In this document: piece after piece, positions 1 through 8,304 of the stretch | Layout of the letters: each line of letters begins with the position of its first letter | Numbering within the stretch: position 1 is the stretch's first letter | Assembly: GCF_000152845.1 (NCBI RefSeq) | Contig: NZ_CH902584.1 | Location: 3,947,562-4,011,561, forward strand | Direction: 5' to 3' | DNA: 64,000 nucleotides | Origin: Roseovarius sp. 217 | GTDB taxonomy: Bacteria > Pseudomonadota > Alphaproteobacteria > Rhodobacterales > Rhodobacteraceae | Program-made: the position numbers and the translations under genes | The notes under the pieces: model-generated | Seen by the model: only the letters and a program-made list of their open reading frames with translations | Told to the model about the DNA's origin: nothing | Database searches by the model: none

Positions 1-1
1 C

Positions 2-373
2 GTGCTGGAGATCCTGCTCAGCGAGCACCGCGCGATGGGGGCCTATGAGATTCTCGACATCCTGCGCGACGAAGGGTTGGGCTCTCAGCCTCCCGTGGTC
101 TACCGCGCCCTCGATTTTCTCGTGACACATGGCTTTGCGCATAAGATCGAGCGGCTCAATGCCTTTATCGCCTGCACCCACCCCGGACAGAACCACACCC
201 CGGCCTTCCTGATCTGCCGCCAATGCGACGCGGTGGCCGAGGCCCATGCCGAACCCTCCAAGGGCATGTTGGGACGCGCCGCCGCCGACACGGGTTTCGT
301 CATCGAACAGGCCGTGGTCGAGGCGATGGGCCTCTGCCCGAAATGCTGCAAAGGGGCCGCGAATTGCGCCTGA
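2..373 (+). CDS. zur: Zinc uptake regulator Zur (Fur family), 5'-truncated by the window edge
   Basis: This is the C-terminal part (about 123 residues) of a Fur-family metal-responsive repressor; full-length Zur is about 150-170 residues, so the true start lies before the window. The visible part holds the end of the winged helix (YRALDFLVTHGFAHKIE) and then the dimerisation domain. Two Cys pairs, CRQC near residue 73 and CPKC near residue 113, form the structural zinc site typical of the family. The gene overlaps znuC by 10 bases, giving the zur-znuC-znuB order common in Rhodobacterales. That neighbourhood is the reason for calling Zur rather than Fur. It is expected to repress zinc import when zinc is sufficient; znuA is not visible and may lie upstream. 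Confidence 0.88.
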   Translation: MLEILLSEHRAMGAYEILDILRDEGLGSQPPVVYRALDFLVTHGFAHKIERLNAFIACTHPGQNHTPAFLICRQCDAVAEAHAEPSKGMLGRAAADTGFVIEQAVVEAMGLCPKCCKGAANCA

Positions 374-1125
374 TCGAAACCAGAGGGCTGACCGTCTCTT
401 TCAACCGCACAACCGTGCTGTCCGACGTCAATCTCGTCCTCGACCGGGGCGAGATCGTGACCATCGTTGGCCCCAACGGATCGGGTAAATCCACCCTCCT
501 GCGCGCCCTCATCGGGGCACAGAAACCGGCACGCGGCGAGATCATCCGCCGCCCCGGCCTGCGCATCGGCTATGTGCCCCAAAAGCTGCATATCGACCCG
601 ACGCTGCCGCTGACCGTCACGCGCTTTCTCGGCCTGCCAAGGCGGCATACTGCAGACCAAACGCGCGCCGCATTGGATCAGGCGGGCCTGCCTGACCTGC
701 GGGATCGGCAGATGGCAGACCTGTCGGGGGGCCAATTCCAGCGCGTTCTGCTCGCCCGCGCGCTCTTGGAAAAACCCGACCTGCTCATTCTCGACGAGGC
801 CACACAAGGTCTCGATCAACCCGGCTCCGCCGCCTTTTACCGCCGCATCGAAGAGGTGCGCCGCGAGTTTGGGTGCGGCGTGCTGATGGTCAGCCACGAA
901 CTCCATGTGGTGATGAGCGCGTCTGACCGGGTGATCTGTCTCAATGGTCACATCTGCTGCGAAGGCCACCCCGAGGTTGTCGCGCAGGCTGATGAATATA
1001 GGGCGATTTTTGGCACTGGAACCCAAGGCGCACTGGCGCTCTACCGGCATGAACACAACCACGCCCATGATCATGACCATGATCACTCCCACGATCACCC
1101 TCATAGCCACGAGGCCGCCGAATGA
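364..1125 (+). CDS. znuC: Zinc ABC transporter ATP-binding protein ZnuC
   Basis: This is the ATPase of the ZnuABC high-affinity zinc importer, acting on the cytoplasmic face of the inner membrane. About 253 residues carry Walker A GPNGSGKS, the ABC signature LSGGQ, Walker B LLILDEA and the H-loop in MVSHELHVV. The extreme C-terminus is a histidine/aspartate-rich tail (HDHDHDHSHDHPHSH), a likely metal-binding extension seen in some ZnuC proteins. I chose the TTG at 364 because it places the conserved RLIETRGLTVSF start correctly and overlaps the end of zur; a longer frame open to 223 would be antisense-like sequence inside zur. It overlaps znuB by the four bases ATGA, so translation is probably coupled. 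Confidence 0.9.
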   Translation: MRLIETRGLTVSFNRTTVLSDVNLVLDRGEIVTIVGPNGSGKSTLLRALIGAQKPARGEIIRRPGLRIGYVPQKLHIDPTLPLTVTRFLGLPRRHTADQTRAALDQAGLPDLRDRQMADLSGGQFQRVLLARALLEKPDLLILDEATQGLDQPGSAAFYRRIEEVRREFGCGVLMVSHELHVVMSASDRVICLNGHICCEGHPEVVAQADEYRAIFGTGTQGALALYRHEHNHAHDHDHDHSHDHPHSHEAAE

Positions 1126-1934
1126 TGCTTGATGATTTCATGGTCCGCGCCGCCCTCGCAGGTCTTGGCGTGGCGCTGGCCGCCGCCCCCTTGGGCAGCT
1201 TTGTCGTCTGGCGGCGCATGGCCTATTTCGGCGATGCCACGGCCCATGCGGCCATCCTCGGGGTGGCGATGGCGCTGGCGTTTTCCGTGTCGGTCTTTGT
1301 CGGCGCACTGGCGATGTCGCTGATCATGGCCACCACCGTTTCAACCCTCTCGGGCCGCGGCTTTGCCATGGACACGATGCTGGGCGTTCTGGCGCATTCG
1401 GCACTGGCCTTTGGCCTCGTCGCGGTGTCGTTCCTCTCAGGCGTGCGAATTGATCTCATGGCCTATCTCTTTGGCGATATTCTGGCCGTCAGCCGGGGGG
1501 ATCTGCTGGTGATCTGGGGCGGTGCGGCGCTTGTTCTCAGCCTCCTCGCCTGGCGCTGGCAAGCACTTTTGACCACCACGCTCAGTCCTGATCTGGCCTG
1601 GTCGGCAGGCATCGACCCGCGCCGCGAACAGCTTGTGCTGACCCTGGCGCTGGCAGTGGTGGTGGCGGTGGCGATCAAGGTGGTGGGCGTGCTGCTCATC
1701 GCCGCAATGCTGATCGTCCCCGCCGCTGCCGCCCGCCCCCTCGCCATCACGCCCGAGCGTATGGCGGTCATCGCCACGCTCATCGCGAGCACCTCGGCAC
1801 TGGGCGGATTGCGGCTGTCTTTTCACTTCGACACGCCGACCGGGCCGACCATCGTCTGTGTTGCGGCGCTGATCTTTGCCACGACCACGCTGATCGGCAG
1901 CGGCTTGCGGCAGCGCGGACCGGCATCCGACTAA
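1122..1934 (+). CDS. znuB: Zinc ABC transporter permease ZnuB
   Basis: This is the membrane-spanning permease of the zinc importer (ABC-3 family), 270 residues, close to the usual family length. It is strongly hydrophobic with about seven or eight predicted helices, for example residues 10-30, the AAMLIVPAAAARPLA segment near residue 190, and a C-terminal helix ending at LIFATTTLIGSGL. The start ATG overlaps the znuC stop (ATGA), which marks one operon zur-znuC-znuB. It partners ZnuC and a periplasmic ZnuA that is not in the window. No hairpin terminator is obvious directly after the stop; the next gene has its own promoter-proximal box. Confidence 0.92.
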   Translation: MMLDDFMVRAALAGLGVALAAAPLGSFVVWRRMAYFGDATAHAAILGVAMALAFSVSVFVGALAMSLIMATTVSTLSGRGFAMDTMLGVLAHSALAFGLVAVSFLSGVRIDLMAYLFGDILAVSRGDLLVIWGGAALVLSLLAWRWQALLTTTLSPDLAWSAGIDPRREQLVLTLALAVVVAVAIKVVGVLLIAAMLIVPAAAARPLAITPERMAVIATLIASTSALGGLRLSFHFDTPTGPTIVCVAALIFATTTLIGSGLRQRGPASD

Positions 1935-1953
1935 AACTGTCAGAAATTACCAT

Positions 1954-1968
1954 TGACTCTTTTAGTCA
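1954..1968. promoter_or_regulatory. Candidate iron-responsive box (TGA-N9-TCA, iron-Rhodo-box type)
   Basis: A perfect inverted repeat TGACT-CTTTT-AGTCA lies 54 bases upstream of the start of the iron-binding-protein gene. Its form matches the TGA-N9-TCA consensus proposed for an iron regulator in Rhodobacterales. The match and palindrome are seen directly; the identity of the binding protein is inferred. Confidence 0.6.
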
Positions 1969-2021
1969 GAGATACGAGAGATACCCCATCAAATCACTCG
2001 GATACCTTGAAAGGACTCTCG

Positions 2022-3038
2022 ATGCACCCGATCAAAGCCGCCCTGAGCGTGACTGCGCTCTTCGCCCTGACCGCCCCCGCACTGGCGCAAGAGGTCAATC
2101 TCTATTCCAGCCGGCATTACGATTCGGACAATGCGCTCTACGACGCCTTCACCGAAGAAACCGGCATCAAGATCAACCGGATCGAGGGCAAGGAAGCCGA
2201 ACTGATCGAGCGCATGAAAGCCGAGGGCGCGAATAGCCCGGCGGATGTGTTCATGACCGTGGACGTGGGCAATATCTCGCGTGCTGTGGACGAGGGTCTG
2301 TTGCAGCCTTTCGACTCCGACCTGATCGAGACCAATGTCGCGGCCAACCTGCGCCACCCGGACAATCTCTGGACCGGCCTCTCGCAGCGCTCGCGCATCA
2401 TTTTTTATGCCAAGGACCGGGTCGACGCCCCGCCCCAGACCTATGAAGAGCTGGCCGATCCGAAATACAAGGGTCAGATCTGCATCCGCTCCTCGTCGAA
2501 TGTCTACAACCAGTCGCTGCTGGCCTCGATCATCGAAGTACATGGCGAGGAAGTGGCCAAGGATTGGGCCGAGGGCATCGTCGCCAACATGGCGCGCGCG
2601 CCCGAAGGGGGCGACACTGACCAACTGCGCGGCATCGTCTCGGGGGAATGCGACATCGCCGTGTCGAACACCTATTACTTTGCCCGCGGCCTCGCCGGTG
2701 ATGTGGACGGGCTGACCAGCGGCATCGACGGCATTGGCTGGGTCTGGCCGAACCAGGACGACCGCGGCGCGCATATGAACCTCGTGGCGGCCGGCATCAC
2801 CGCCCATGCGCCGAACCCGGACGAGGCGATCGCTCTGCTTGAGTTCCTCGCCAGCGAGACCGCGCAGGCGCAATTCGCCAATGCCAACAACGAATTCCCG
2901 GTCCTCGCCGGTGTCGATATCGGTGAGCATGTGAAAGAGCTGGGCGAATTCAAGCCGGACAGCACCACGCCCACCGCCTCCTTTGGCGCCAATGCGGCCG
3001 CGGCTCAGGCGATCTTCAATCAGGTCGGCTGGAACTGA
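2022..3038 (+). CDS. Iron(III) ABC transporter substrate-binding protein (FbpA/FutA type)
   Basis: This is a periplasmic solute-binding protein of 338 residues of the ferric-iron type. The N-terminus is a Sec signal peptide (AALSVTALFALTAPALAQ, cleavage after ALA). The mature start VNLYSSRHYDSDNALYDAF is characteristic of FbpA/FutA proteins, as are the DVFMTVDVGNI and YYFARGL segments that supply tyrosine ligands. The ATG at 2022 is preceded by an AAAGGA ribosome site. The gene stands alone: no permease or ATPase follows, so it must use a transporter encoded elsewhere. The palindrome about 60 bases upstream suggests iron-repressed expression. Specificity for Fe(III) rather than another substrate is inferred from family resemblance. 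Confidence 0.85.
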   Translation: MHPIKAALSVTALFALTAPALAQEVNLYSSRHYDSDNALYDAFTEETGIKINRIEGKEAELIERMKAEGANSPADVFMTVDVGNISRAVDEGLLQPFDSDLIETNVAANLRHPDNLWTGLSQRSRIIFYAKDRVDAPPQTYEELADPKYKGQICIRSSSNVYNQSLLASIIEVHGEEVAKDWAEGIVANMARAPEGGDTDQLRGIVSGECDIAVSNTYYFARGLAGDVDGLTSGIDGIGWVWPNQDDRGAHMNLVAAGITAHAPNPDEAIALLEFLASETAQAQFANANNEFPVLAGVDIGEHVKELGEFKPDSTTPTASFGANAAAAQAIFNQVGWN

Positions 3039-3085
3039 TCCGTCAGCGGCCAAGCGCGATTGCGCGACCTGCATGATTGACCTAA

Positions 3086-3114
3086 AGTCGGGCTCCTGAA
3101 CAGGGGCCCGATTT
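3086..3114 (+). terminator. Probable terminator after the iron-binding-protein gene
   Basis: An imperfect GC-rich hairpin (TCGGGCTCCT ... AGGGGCCCGA) flanked by AAA and a short T run sits between the binding-protein stop and the sensor-kinase start. It ends four bases before the kinase ATG, so it could also affect kinase translation. Confidence 0.45.
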
Positions 3115-3118
3115 GCAT

Positions 3119-5083
3119 ATGACATCCGTCCGGCTGCGATTGCTGATCTTGGCACTTCTGCCGCTGGTGGTTCTGATGCCGCTCCTCTTGCTGGTGGCGA
3201 TCAATCGCTGGTCCGCCAATTACGACAGCCTGCTGATCACCAATGTCACCAGCGATCTGCGCATCGCCAATCAGTATCTGCAACGCATCCTCACCACCAC
3301 GGGCACCGAAGTGACCGCTCTCGCGCGCTCGCTCAACTTTGACGCGGTGGCACAAGGTGATCCGGCAGACATGTCGGCGTTTCTCGACACGAACCGACGC
3401 AGTCTCGGGCTTGATTTCCTCTATTACCTGCCCCTGCCCGAGGCGCGGCGACGCGGGGTCGACTGGCCGGTGATCGACACGGCCGCCAAGGGTCGCCCGG
3501 CCACAGAGATTGACATTTTTTCATCCCGCGATCTGGAAAACCTGCCCGACACCGGCCAAAGCCTCGCCACCCGCGCCGTGGTGCCATTGGTCTCGACCCG
3601 CGCTGCCGTCCCCACCAACCGCAGGGTTGAGGATCGTGGCATGGTCGTTCACACCGCCACACCGGTCAGCACGCGCGGGCGAGAGGGCATTCTGGTGGGC
3701 GGGATTCTGCTGAATCGTAACCTTGATTTCATCGACACCATCAATGCTCTGGTCTACCGCGACACGGGACGAACAGGCGACCGGCAGGGCACCGCGACAC
3801 TCTTTCTCGAGGATGTGCGCATCTCAACCAATGTGCGGCTCTTTGCGGATGAGCGCGCGCTTGGAACGCGGGTGTCAGCCGCGGTCCGGGGCACGGTTCT
3901 GGACGAAGGGCAGACTTGGCTCGATAGCGCCTTTGTGGTCAATGACTGGTATATCTCGGCCTACCAGCCCCTCATCGACAGCTTTGGGGACCGGGTCGGC
4001 ATGCTTTACGTCGGCTTTCTTCAGGCACCCTTTGATGCGGCCAAGCGCAATGCCTACCTGCTGGTTCTCGCGGCCTTTCTGATCGTTCTCGCCGTCAGCG
4101 CCCCCCTCTTTCTGCGTCTCGCGCGCACCATCTTTGCCCCGCTCGAACGGATGACGCGGACCATGGAACGGGTCGAGGCCGGGCATCTCGACGCCCGTAT
4201 CGGTCCCGTCGCCGCGCGTGATGAAATTGGCACCGTGGCCGCCCATCTCGACAGCCTGCTCGATCAGGTGCAGGAACGCGACCGCGCCCTGCGCGCATGG
4301 AACGACGCGCTCAATGCCCGCGTCGAGGCGCGCACAGCCGAGTTGCGCGAGGCCAATGCCAAGCTCGAGATCACCTATCAGCAATTGGTGATGTCCGAAA
4401 AGCTCGCCTCCATCGGCGAAATCACGGCAGGCGTCGCGCATGAAATCAACAACCCCGCAGCGGTCATTCAGGGCAATCTCGATGTGATCCGCCAGACACT
4501 TGGCGCCGGGTCCTTGCCCGTCATCACCGAACTTGACCTCATCGACCGGCAAGTCGGGCGGATCAGCGCGATCGTCGGCAAGCTCTTGCAATTCGCGCGC
4601 CCCGGCGAATTCGGCACCTTCGAGGAAGATGTCGAGATTGCCTCGGTCCTGCGCGATTGCCTTGTGCTGGTCGATCACGTTGTTGCCAAGGCGGGCGTCA
4701 CGGTGGTGATCGACGCGCAGCCCGACACGCCGCTGGTGCGGATCAATCCGGGCGAATTGCAGCAGGTGATCATCAACCTCGTGACCAATGCGGCTCAAGC
4801 CATGAAGACGGGGGGACGGCTGGCCGTGACAACACACGCCGAGTCTCGCGAGGGGCATCCGGGCGCCGCGCTGATCGTGGCCGACAGCGGGCCCGGCATC
4901 CCCGAGGACAAGCTGGCGCTGGTGTTCGACCCGTTTTTCACCACCAAACAGGGCGAGGGCACGGGGCTTGGCCTCTCGGTCAGCCAGACCCTGATCCGAC
5001 AGGCGGGCGGCCTCATCACAGCCCGCAACCGCCCCGAGGGCGGCGCGGAATTCACCGTCTGGTTGCCTGCACAGGTGGGCTGA
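3119..5083 (+). CDS. Membrane-bound sensor histidine kinase (cache-HAMP-HisKA-HATPase)
   Basis: This 654-residue protein has the layout of a transmembrane sensor kinase. There is a first helix at about residues 7-29, a periplasmic cache-like sensor of about 270 residues, a second helix near 310-330 (AYLLVLAAFLIVLAVSAP), a HAMP linker and a coiled coil. The phospho-acceptor is H441 in GVAHEINNPAA. The ATPase domain has N box NLVTNAAQAM, G1 DSGPGIPE, F box FDPFFTTK and G2 GTGLGLS. The periplasmic size and HisKA type resemble DctB-like C4-dicarboxylate sensors, but the ligand cannot be told from sequence. No response regulator is adjacent, so it is an orphan kinase. ATG 3119 is preferred over TTG 3113; a hairpin ends just before it. 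Confidence 0.85.
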   Translation: MTSVRLRLLILALLPLVVLMPLLLLVAINRWSANYDSLLITNVTSDLRIANQYLQRILTTTGTEVTALARSLNFDAVAQGDPADMSAFLDTNRRSLGLDFLYYLPLPEARRRGVDWPVIDTAAKGRPATEIDIFSSRDLENLPDTGQSLATRAVVPLVSTRAAVPTNRRVEDRGMVVHTATPVSTRGREGILVGGILLNRNLDFIDTINALVYRDTGRTGDRQGTATLFLEDVRISTNVRLFADERALGTRVSAAVRGTVLDEGQTWLDSAFVVNDWYISAYQPLIDSFGDRVGMLYVGFLQAPFDAAKRNAYLLVLAAFLIVLAVSAPLFLRLARTIFAPLERMTRTMERVEAGHLDARIGPVAARDEIGTVAAHLDSLLDQVQERDRALRAWNDALNARVEARTAELREANAKLEITYQQLVMSEKLASIGEITAGVAHEINNPAAVIQGNLDVIRQTLGAGSLPVITELDLIDRQVGRISAIVGKLLQFARPGEFGTFEEDVEIASVLRDCLVLVDHVVAKAGVTVVIDAQPDTPLVRINPGELQQVIINLVTNAAQAMKTGGRLAVTTHAESREGHPGAALIVADSGPGIPEDKLALVFDPFFTTKQGEGTGLGLSVSQTLIRQAGGLITARNRPEGGAEFTVWLPAQVG

Positions 5084-5088
5084 GGGCC

Positions 5089-6477
5089 TTAGCCCTGCCG
5101 CATGCCTCTCGCCTGATAAAGCGCCGCCACGGCGCAGGAGGCCAGCCGCGCCATATCATCATCCGCCCGCGAATTGAGAATGATCGGCACCCGCGCGCCC
5201 AGCACCAGCCCCGCCGCCTCGGCATGGGCAAGATAGGTCAATTGCTTGGCCAGCATATTGCCCGCATCGAGATTGGGCACGACCAGAATATCCGCGCGCC
5301 CCGCCACAGCCGAGGAAATCCCCTTGATGCGCGCCGCCGCAATATCGACCGCATTGTCCATCGCCAGCGGACCATCGACCAACCCGCCAGTGATCTGCCC
5401 GCGCTCCGCCATCTTGGACAAGAGCGCGGCATCCATCGACGACGGCATATCGGGATTGACCGTCTCGACCGCCGAGAGCACGCCGACCTTGGGCAATTCG
5501 ATCCCGAGGCTGAGGGCGAGATCAATCGCGTTCTGCACGATATCGACCTTGGTGCGGAGGTCGGGGGCAATGTTAATGGCCGCATCCGTGACCATCAAGA
5601 GATGCGCCAGCCCCGGCACATCCATCACAAAGATATGGGTCAACCGCCGCCCGGCGCGCAGGCCAAGCGCCTTGTCCAGAACGGCGCGCAACAGTTGATC
5701 GGTGTGCAGATGCCCCTTCATCAGCGCCCCGGCCCGCCCCGCATGCACCAGCGCCACGGCACGCCGCGCGGCGGCTTCGGGGTCGGCTTCCGCGATGATC
5801 TCGAGTCCCGTCAGATCAGCGCCCAGTGTCACCGCCGCCGTTGCAATTCGTCCCGGATCACCAATCAGGATCGGCTCGATCAATGTATGCGCCCGCGCCA
5901 AGAGCGCGCCGCCTAGGGAATTCGGCTCTTCGGGACTGACGACCGCTGTGACCAGCGCTGCCAAAGGCTCCGCTTGCTTGAGCAGTTTCTCGAAATGCCG
6001 ATGCCGCTGCACAATCAATCCCGGCAAATCGTGGCTCGAATAGTTCAGTTTGCGGCGCGGTGCCTCGACCACCGCCACGCCAGACACGATCAGCGCGTCA
6101 TCCCGCAGACGGCGCACCTCGGTCGCCAGGGTGACGGTAAAATCTTTCTCGGATTTGTCCGTCACCGTGACCCGACTCTCCAATTCATCCCCCGCATGGG
6201 CATGATTATGGAACACAAGACTCTGCGCGCGGTAGAGCGTCCCCGCCCCCGGCAAGAGATTTCCCAGCACAGCAGACACCAGCGATCCCAGAAACATCCC
6301 CGGCACGAAGGCCTCTGGCTGACCATCGCCATCGCCGTCGAGATCATAGAGATGCATCGGGTTGTGATTGCCCGAGACATTGGCAAACACCAGCAGATCA
6401 TCCTGCGTGCAGAGCCGCCGAAGGCTCTGGCTCTCGCCGATCTGCAACTCGTCAAAGGTGCGGTTTTCGATCTTCAT
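5089..6477 (-). CDS. Bifunctional MaoC-like enoyl-CoA hydratase / phosphate acyltransferase
   Basis: This is a 462-residue fusion. The N-terminal 130 or so residues form a MaoC hot-dog domain (FANVSGNHNPMHLYD resembles the hydratase motif with catalytic Asp/His; FVPGMFLGSLVSAVLG follows). The C-terminal 320 residues form a phosphate acetyl/butyryltransferase domain (LIEPILIGDP, ITGGLVDGPLAMDNAV, ILVVPNLDAGNMLAKQLTYLA). Such fusions are annotated as bifunctional enoyl-CoA hydratase/phosphate acetyltransferase and probably exchange acyl-CoA and acyl-phosphate. I took the ATG at 6477 because the MaoC homology begins there. A partner acetate kinase is not visible. It ends six bases after the convergent kinase gene, leaving no room for a separate terminator. 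Confidence 0.85.
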   Translation of the reverse strand: MKIENRTFDELQIGESQSLRRLCTQDDLLVFANVSGNHNPMHLYDLDGDGDGQPEAFVPGMFLGSLVSAVLGNLLPGAGTLYRAQSLVFHNHAHAGDELESRVTVTDKSEKDFTVTLATEVRRLRDDALIVSGVAVVEAPRRKLNYSSHDLPGLIVQRHRHFEKLLKQAEPLAALVTAVVSPEEPNSLGGALLARAHTLIEPILIGDPGRIATAAVTLGADLTGLEIIAEADPEAAARRAVALVHAGRAGALMKGHLHTDQLLRAVLDKALGLRAGRRLTHIFVMDVPGLAHLLMVTDAAINIAPDLRTKVDIVQNAIDLALSLGIELPKVGVLSAVETVNPDMPSSMDAALLSKMAERGQITGGLVDGPLAMDNAVDIAAARIKGISSAVAGRADILVVPNLDAGNMLAKQLTYLAHAEAAGLVLGARVPIILNSRADDDMARLASCAVAALYQARGMRQG

Positions 6478-6516
6478 GGCCTGCGCCGTCCTGTTCCCCG
6501 GGCCGGGCACATCCCG

Positions 6517-7467
6517 TCAACTCAAACGCCCGCGTTGCTGCATAGGAGTGACACCATAGGCGGATTTGTAAACCCGCGAAAAATGGCCAGGGCTCTCGAA
6601 TCCGCAGGCAATGGCGATTTCCACCACCGAGGCCTCAGACTGAATCAACAGATGACGCGCCCGATCCAGACGCAGATCCATAAAGAATTTCTTGGGGGAG
6701 GTGTTCAGACACTTACCAAACAGTCGCTCCAACTGCCGGGTGGAAATGCAAAGCTCCGACGCGATTTCCGCCGGGCTGAGCGGGTCTTCGACCGTCTCAC
6801 GCATCCGGGCAATCGCCTTGCTCAGATGGGCATTGCGGATGCCATTGCGCGATTGCAATGAAATGCGCTGCGCCACGCTTGCCTCGCGGACCGAGGCATA
6901 GACCATCTGATCGGCCACCGCGACGGACAGATCATAGCCGTGATCGCGCTCGATGAGGTGCAGCATCAGATCCGCCGTCGCCGTCCCGCCCGAGGCGGTC
7001 ATGTGCCGCTCATCCGCGACAAAGACGTTGCGCACCAGATTGACCTCGGGAAACCGCTCCATAAAGGCATCGTGATAATCCCAGTGGATCGCGGTTTTCA
7101 TGCCATTCAGAAACCCTGCCTCCGCTAGAATCCACGCCCCTGAACAGAGCGCCCCAATCGGCGTTCCATGCCGATGGGCGCGCCGCAGCAGGGTCTGCAA
7201 CCGACGCGTGCCATGCGCCCGCATGTTGATCCCCGACAGCACGAACAGCAGGTCGCAGGGCGGCACGCTTTCGAATCCCTGATGCACAAGCGTCACAGAC
7301 CCGTTGGAACAGGTCGCCTGCGCACCACCCTCAGACAGAAAGGACCAGCGATAGAGCGCCTTGCCACTGATCAGGTTGGCGATGCGCAACGGCTCGACCG
7401 CGCAGGAAAACGCCAGATGCGAGAATTCCTCGACCAGAACAAAGGCGAAATGCTGCGTGTCAGACAT
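6517..7467 (-). CDS. GlxA-family AraC-type transcriptional regulator
   Basis: This 316-residue protein joins an N-terminal DJ-1/PfpI-like domain (FAFVLVEEFSHLAFSCAVEPLRIAN; nucleophile-elbow-like GALCSGAWILAEAG) to a C-terminal AraC double helix-turn-helix (LSPAEIASELCISTRQLERLFGKCL and VVEIAIACGFESPGHFSRVYKSAYG). Members of this GlxA group control catabolism of quaternary amines and related nitrogen compounds, for example GbdR and CdhR. The start at 7467 (MSDTQHF) places the domain correctly. It lies 39 bases upstream of the MaoC-Pta gene on the same strand and divergently from the GntR operon, so it may control either unit. The ligand is unknown. Confidence 0.85.
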   Translation of the reverse strand: MSDTQHFAFVLVEEFSHLAFSCAVEPLRIANLISGKALYRWSFLSEGGAQATCSNGSVTLVHQGFESVPPCDLLFVLSGINMRAHGTRRLQTLLRRAHRHGTPIGALCSGAWILAEAGFLNGMKTAIHWDYHDAFMERFPEVNLVRNVFVADERHMTASGGTATADLMLHLIERDHGYDLSVAVADQMVYASVREASVAQRISLQSRNGIRNAHLSKAIARMRETVEDPLSPAEIASELCISTRQLERLFGKCLNTSPKKFFMDLRLDRARHLLIQSEASVVEIAIACGFESPGHFSRVYKSAYGVTPMQQRGRLS

Positions 7468-7538
7468 GGCGGGCCCATCGGCTGTGACTGGTTCTCTATG
7501 GGATGAATTTTTCAATTACACAATATAAATTTCTTGCG

Positions 7539-7553
7539 TATACAGTTTGTATT
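7539..7553. promoter_or_regulatory. Candidate GntR/FCD operator in the divergent region
   Basis: A near-palindrome TATACA-GTT-TGTATT lies in the AT-rich divergent region between the AraC-type and GntR-type regulators, about 40 bases before the GntR start. FCD-type GntR repressors often bind short AT-rich palindromes next to their own gene. Site and symmetry are seen; binding is inferred. Confidence 0.35.
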
Positions 7554-7591
7554 TAGTAAATCCAACCCACAGTCCCCAAAAGGAGCCCCCA

Positions 7592-8296
7592 ATGGCCGCG
7601 AAGGATCGCAAATCCGCCCTCGCCGCGCATCTCAAGGAATCGGTGCTCACCACCGTCTTGCGCCCCGGCGAGGATCTTGATGAAGTGGCGCTCTGCACCA
7701 ATTTTGGCCTCTCCCGTACGCCCGTGCGTGAGGTGTTTCGCGAATTGGCCGGGCTTGGCTATATCGACCTGCGTGACAATCGCGGCCCGCGCGTCTCGGA
7801 CCTCTCGCACACCACCCTGCGCGATTTCTTTCTGGCGGCCCCGATGATCTATGGCGCCATCCTCCGGCTTGCCGCACGCAACGCCTCAGAGCTTCAGGTC
7901 GCCGCCCTGCGCGCCGCACAGGACGCATTTCGCGCGGCCCTGCGCAGCGGCACCCCCGCCGAGCGGACCCTCGCCAACACCCGCTTTCACGAGATCACCG
8001 GCGAGATGGCGGGCAATGTCTTTCTCCTGCCCTCGTTCCAGCGCCTGCTGATCGACCATGCCCGCATCGGCATGACCTTCTACCAGCCCCAGACCTCCGA
8101 GATGGTGGAAAACCTTTCTGAGGCCAGCGCGCAGCATGATGCCATCATCGACGCCATCGCAGCGCGTGACGAGGCCACCGCCGCGCAATTGGCCGAAGAT
8201 CACTGGAACCTGTCGCGCAACCAGATCGAACGCTTCGTGATGCCTGCGGCACTCGATGTGCCTATGGGCAATCTTGCCCGCTCCACCCCCGCATGA
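7592..8296 (+). CDS. GntR-family transcriptional regulator (FCD domain)
   Basis: This is a 234-residue regulator with an N-terminal winged helix (GEDLDEVALCTNFGLSRTPVREVFRELAGLGYIDL) and an all-alpha FCD effector domain. The FCD metal/ligand residues include the FHEITGE histidine and a later AEDHWNLSRNQIE histidine. The ATG at 7592 follows an AAAAGGAG ribosome site. It is the first gene of an operon with a DapA-family lyase, an aldehyde dehydrogenase and an FAD oxidoreductase; the next gene starts nine bases after its stop codon. It is probably the pathway-specific repressor responding to the substrate or an intermediate. Confidence 0.88.
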   Translation: MAAKDRKSALAAHLKESVLTTVLRPGEDLDEVALCTNFGLSRTPVREVFRELAGLGYIDLRDNRGPRVSDLSHTTLRDFFLAAPMIYGAILRLAARNASELQVAALRAAQDAFRAALRSGTPAERTLANTRFHEITGEMAGNVFLLPSFQRLLIDHARIGMTFYQPQTSEMVENLSEASAQHDAIIDAIAARDEATAAQLAEDHWNLSRNQIERFVMPAALDVPMGNLARSTPA

Positions 8297-8304
8297 GGAC
8301 CGCC

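Noticed and set aside
100..1110. Long minus-strand frame opposite zur-znuC
   Set aside because: Antisense to well-supported genes; composition is not protein-like.
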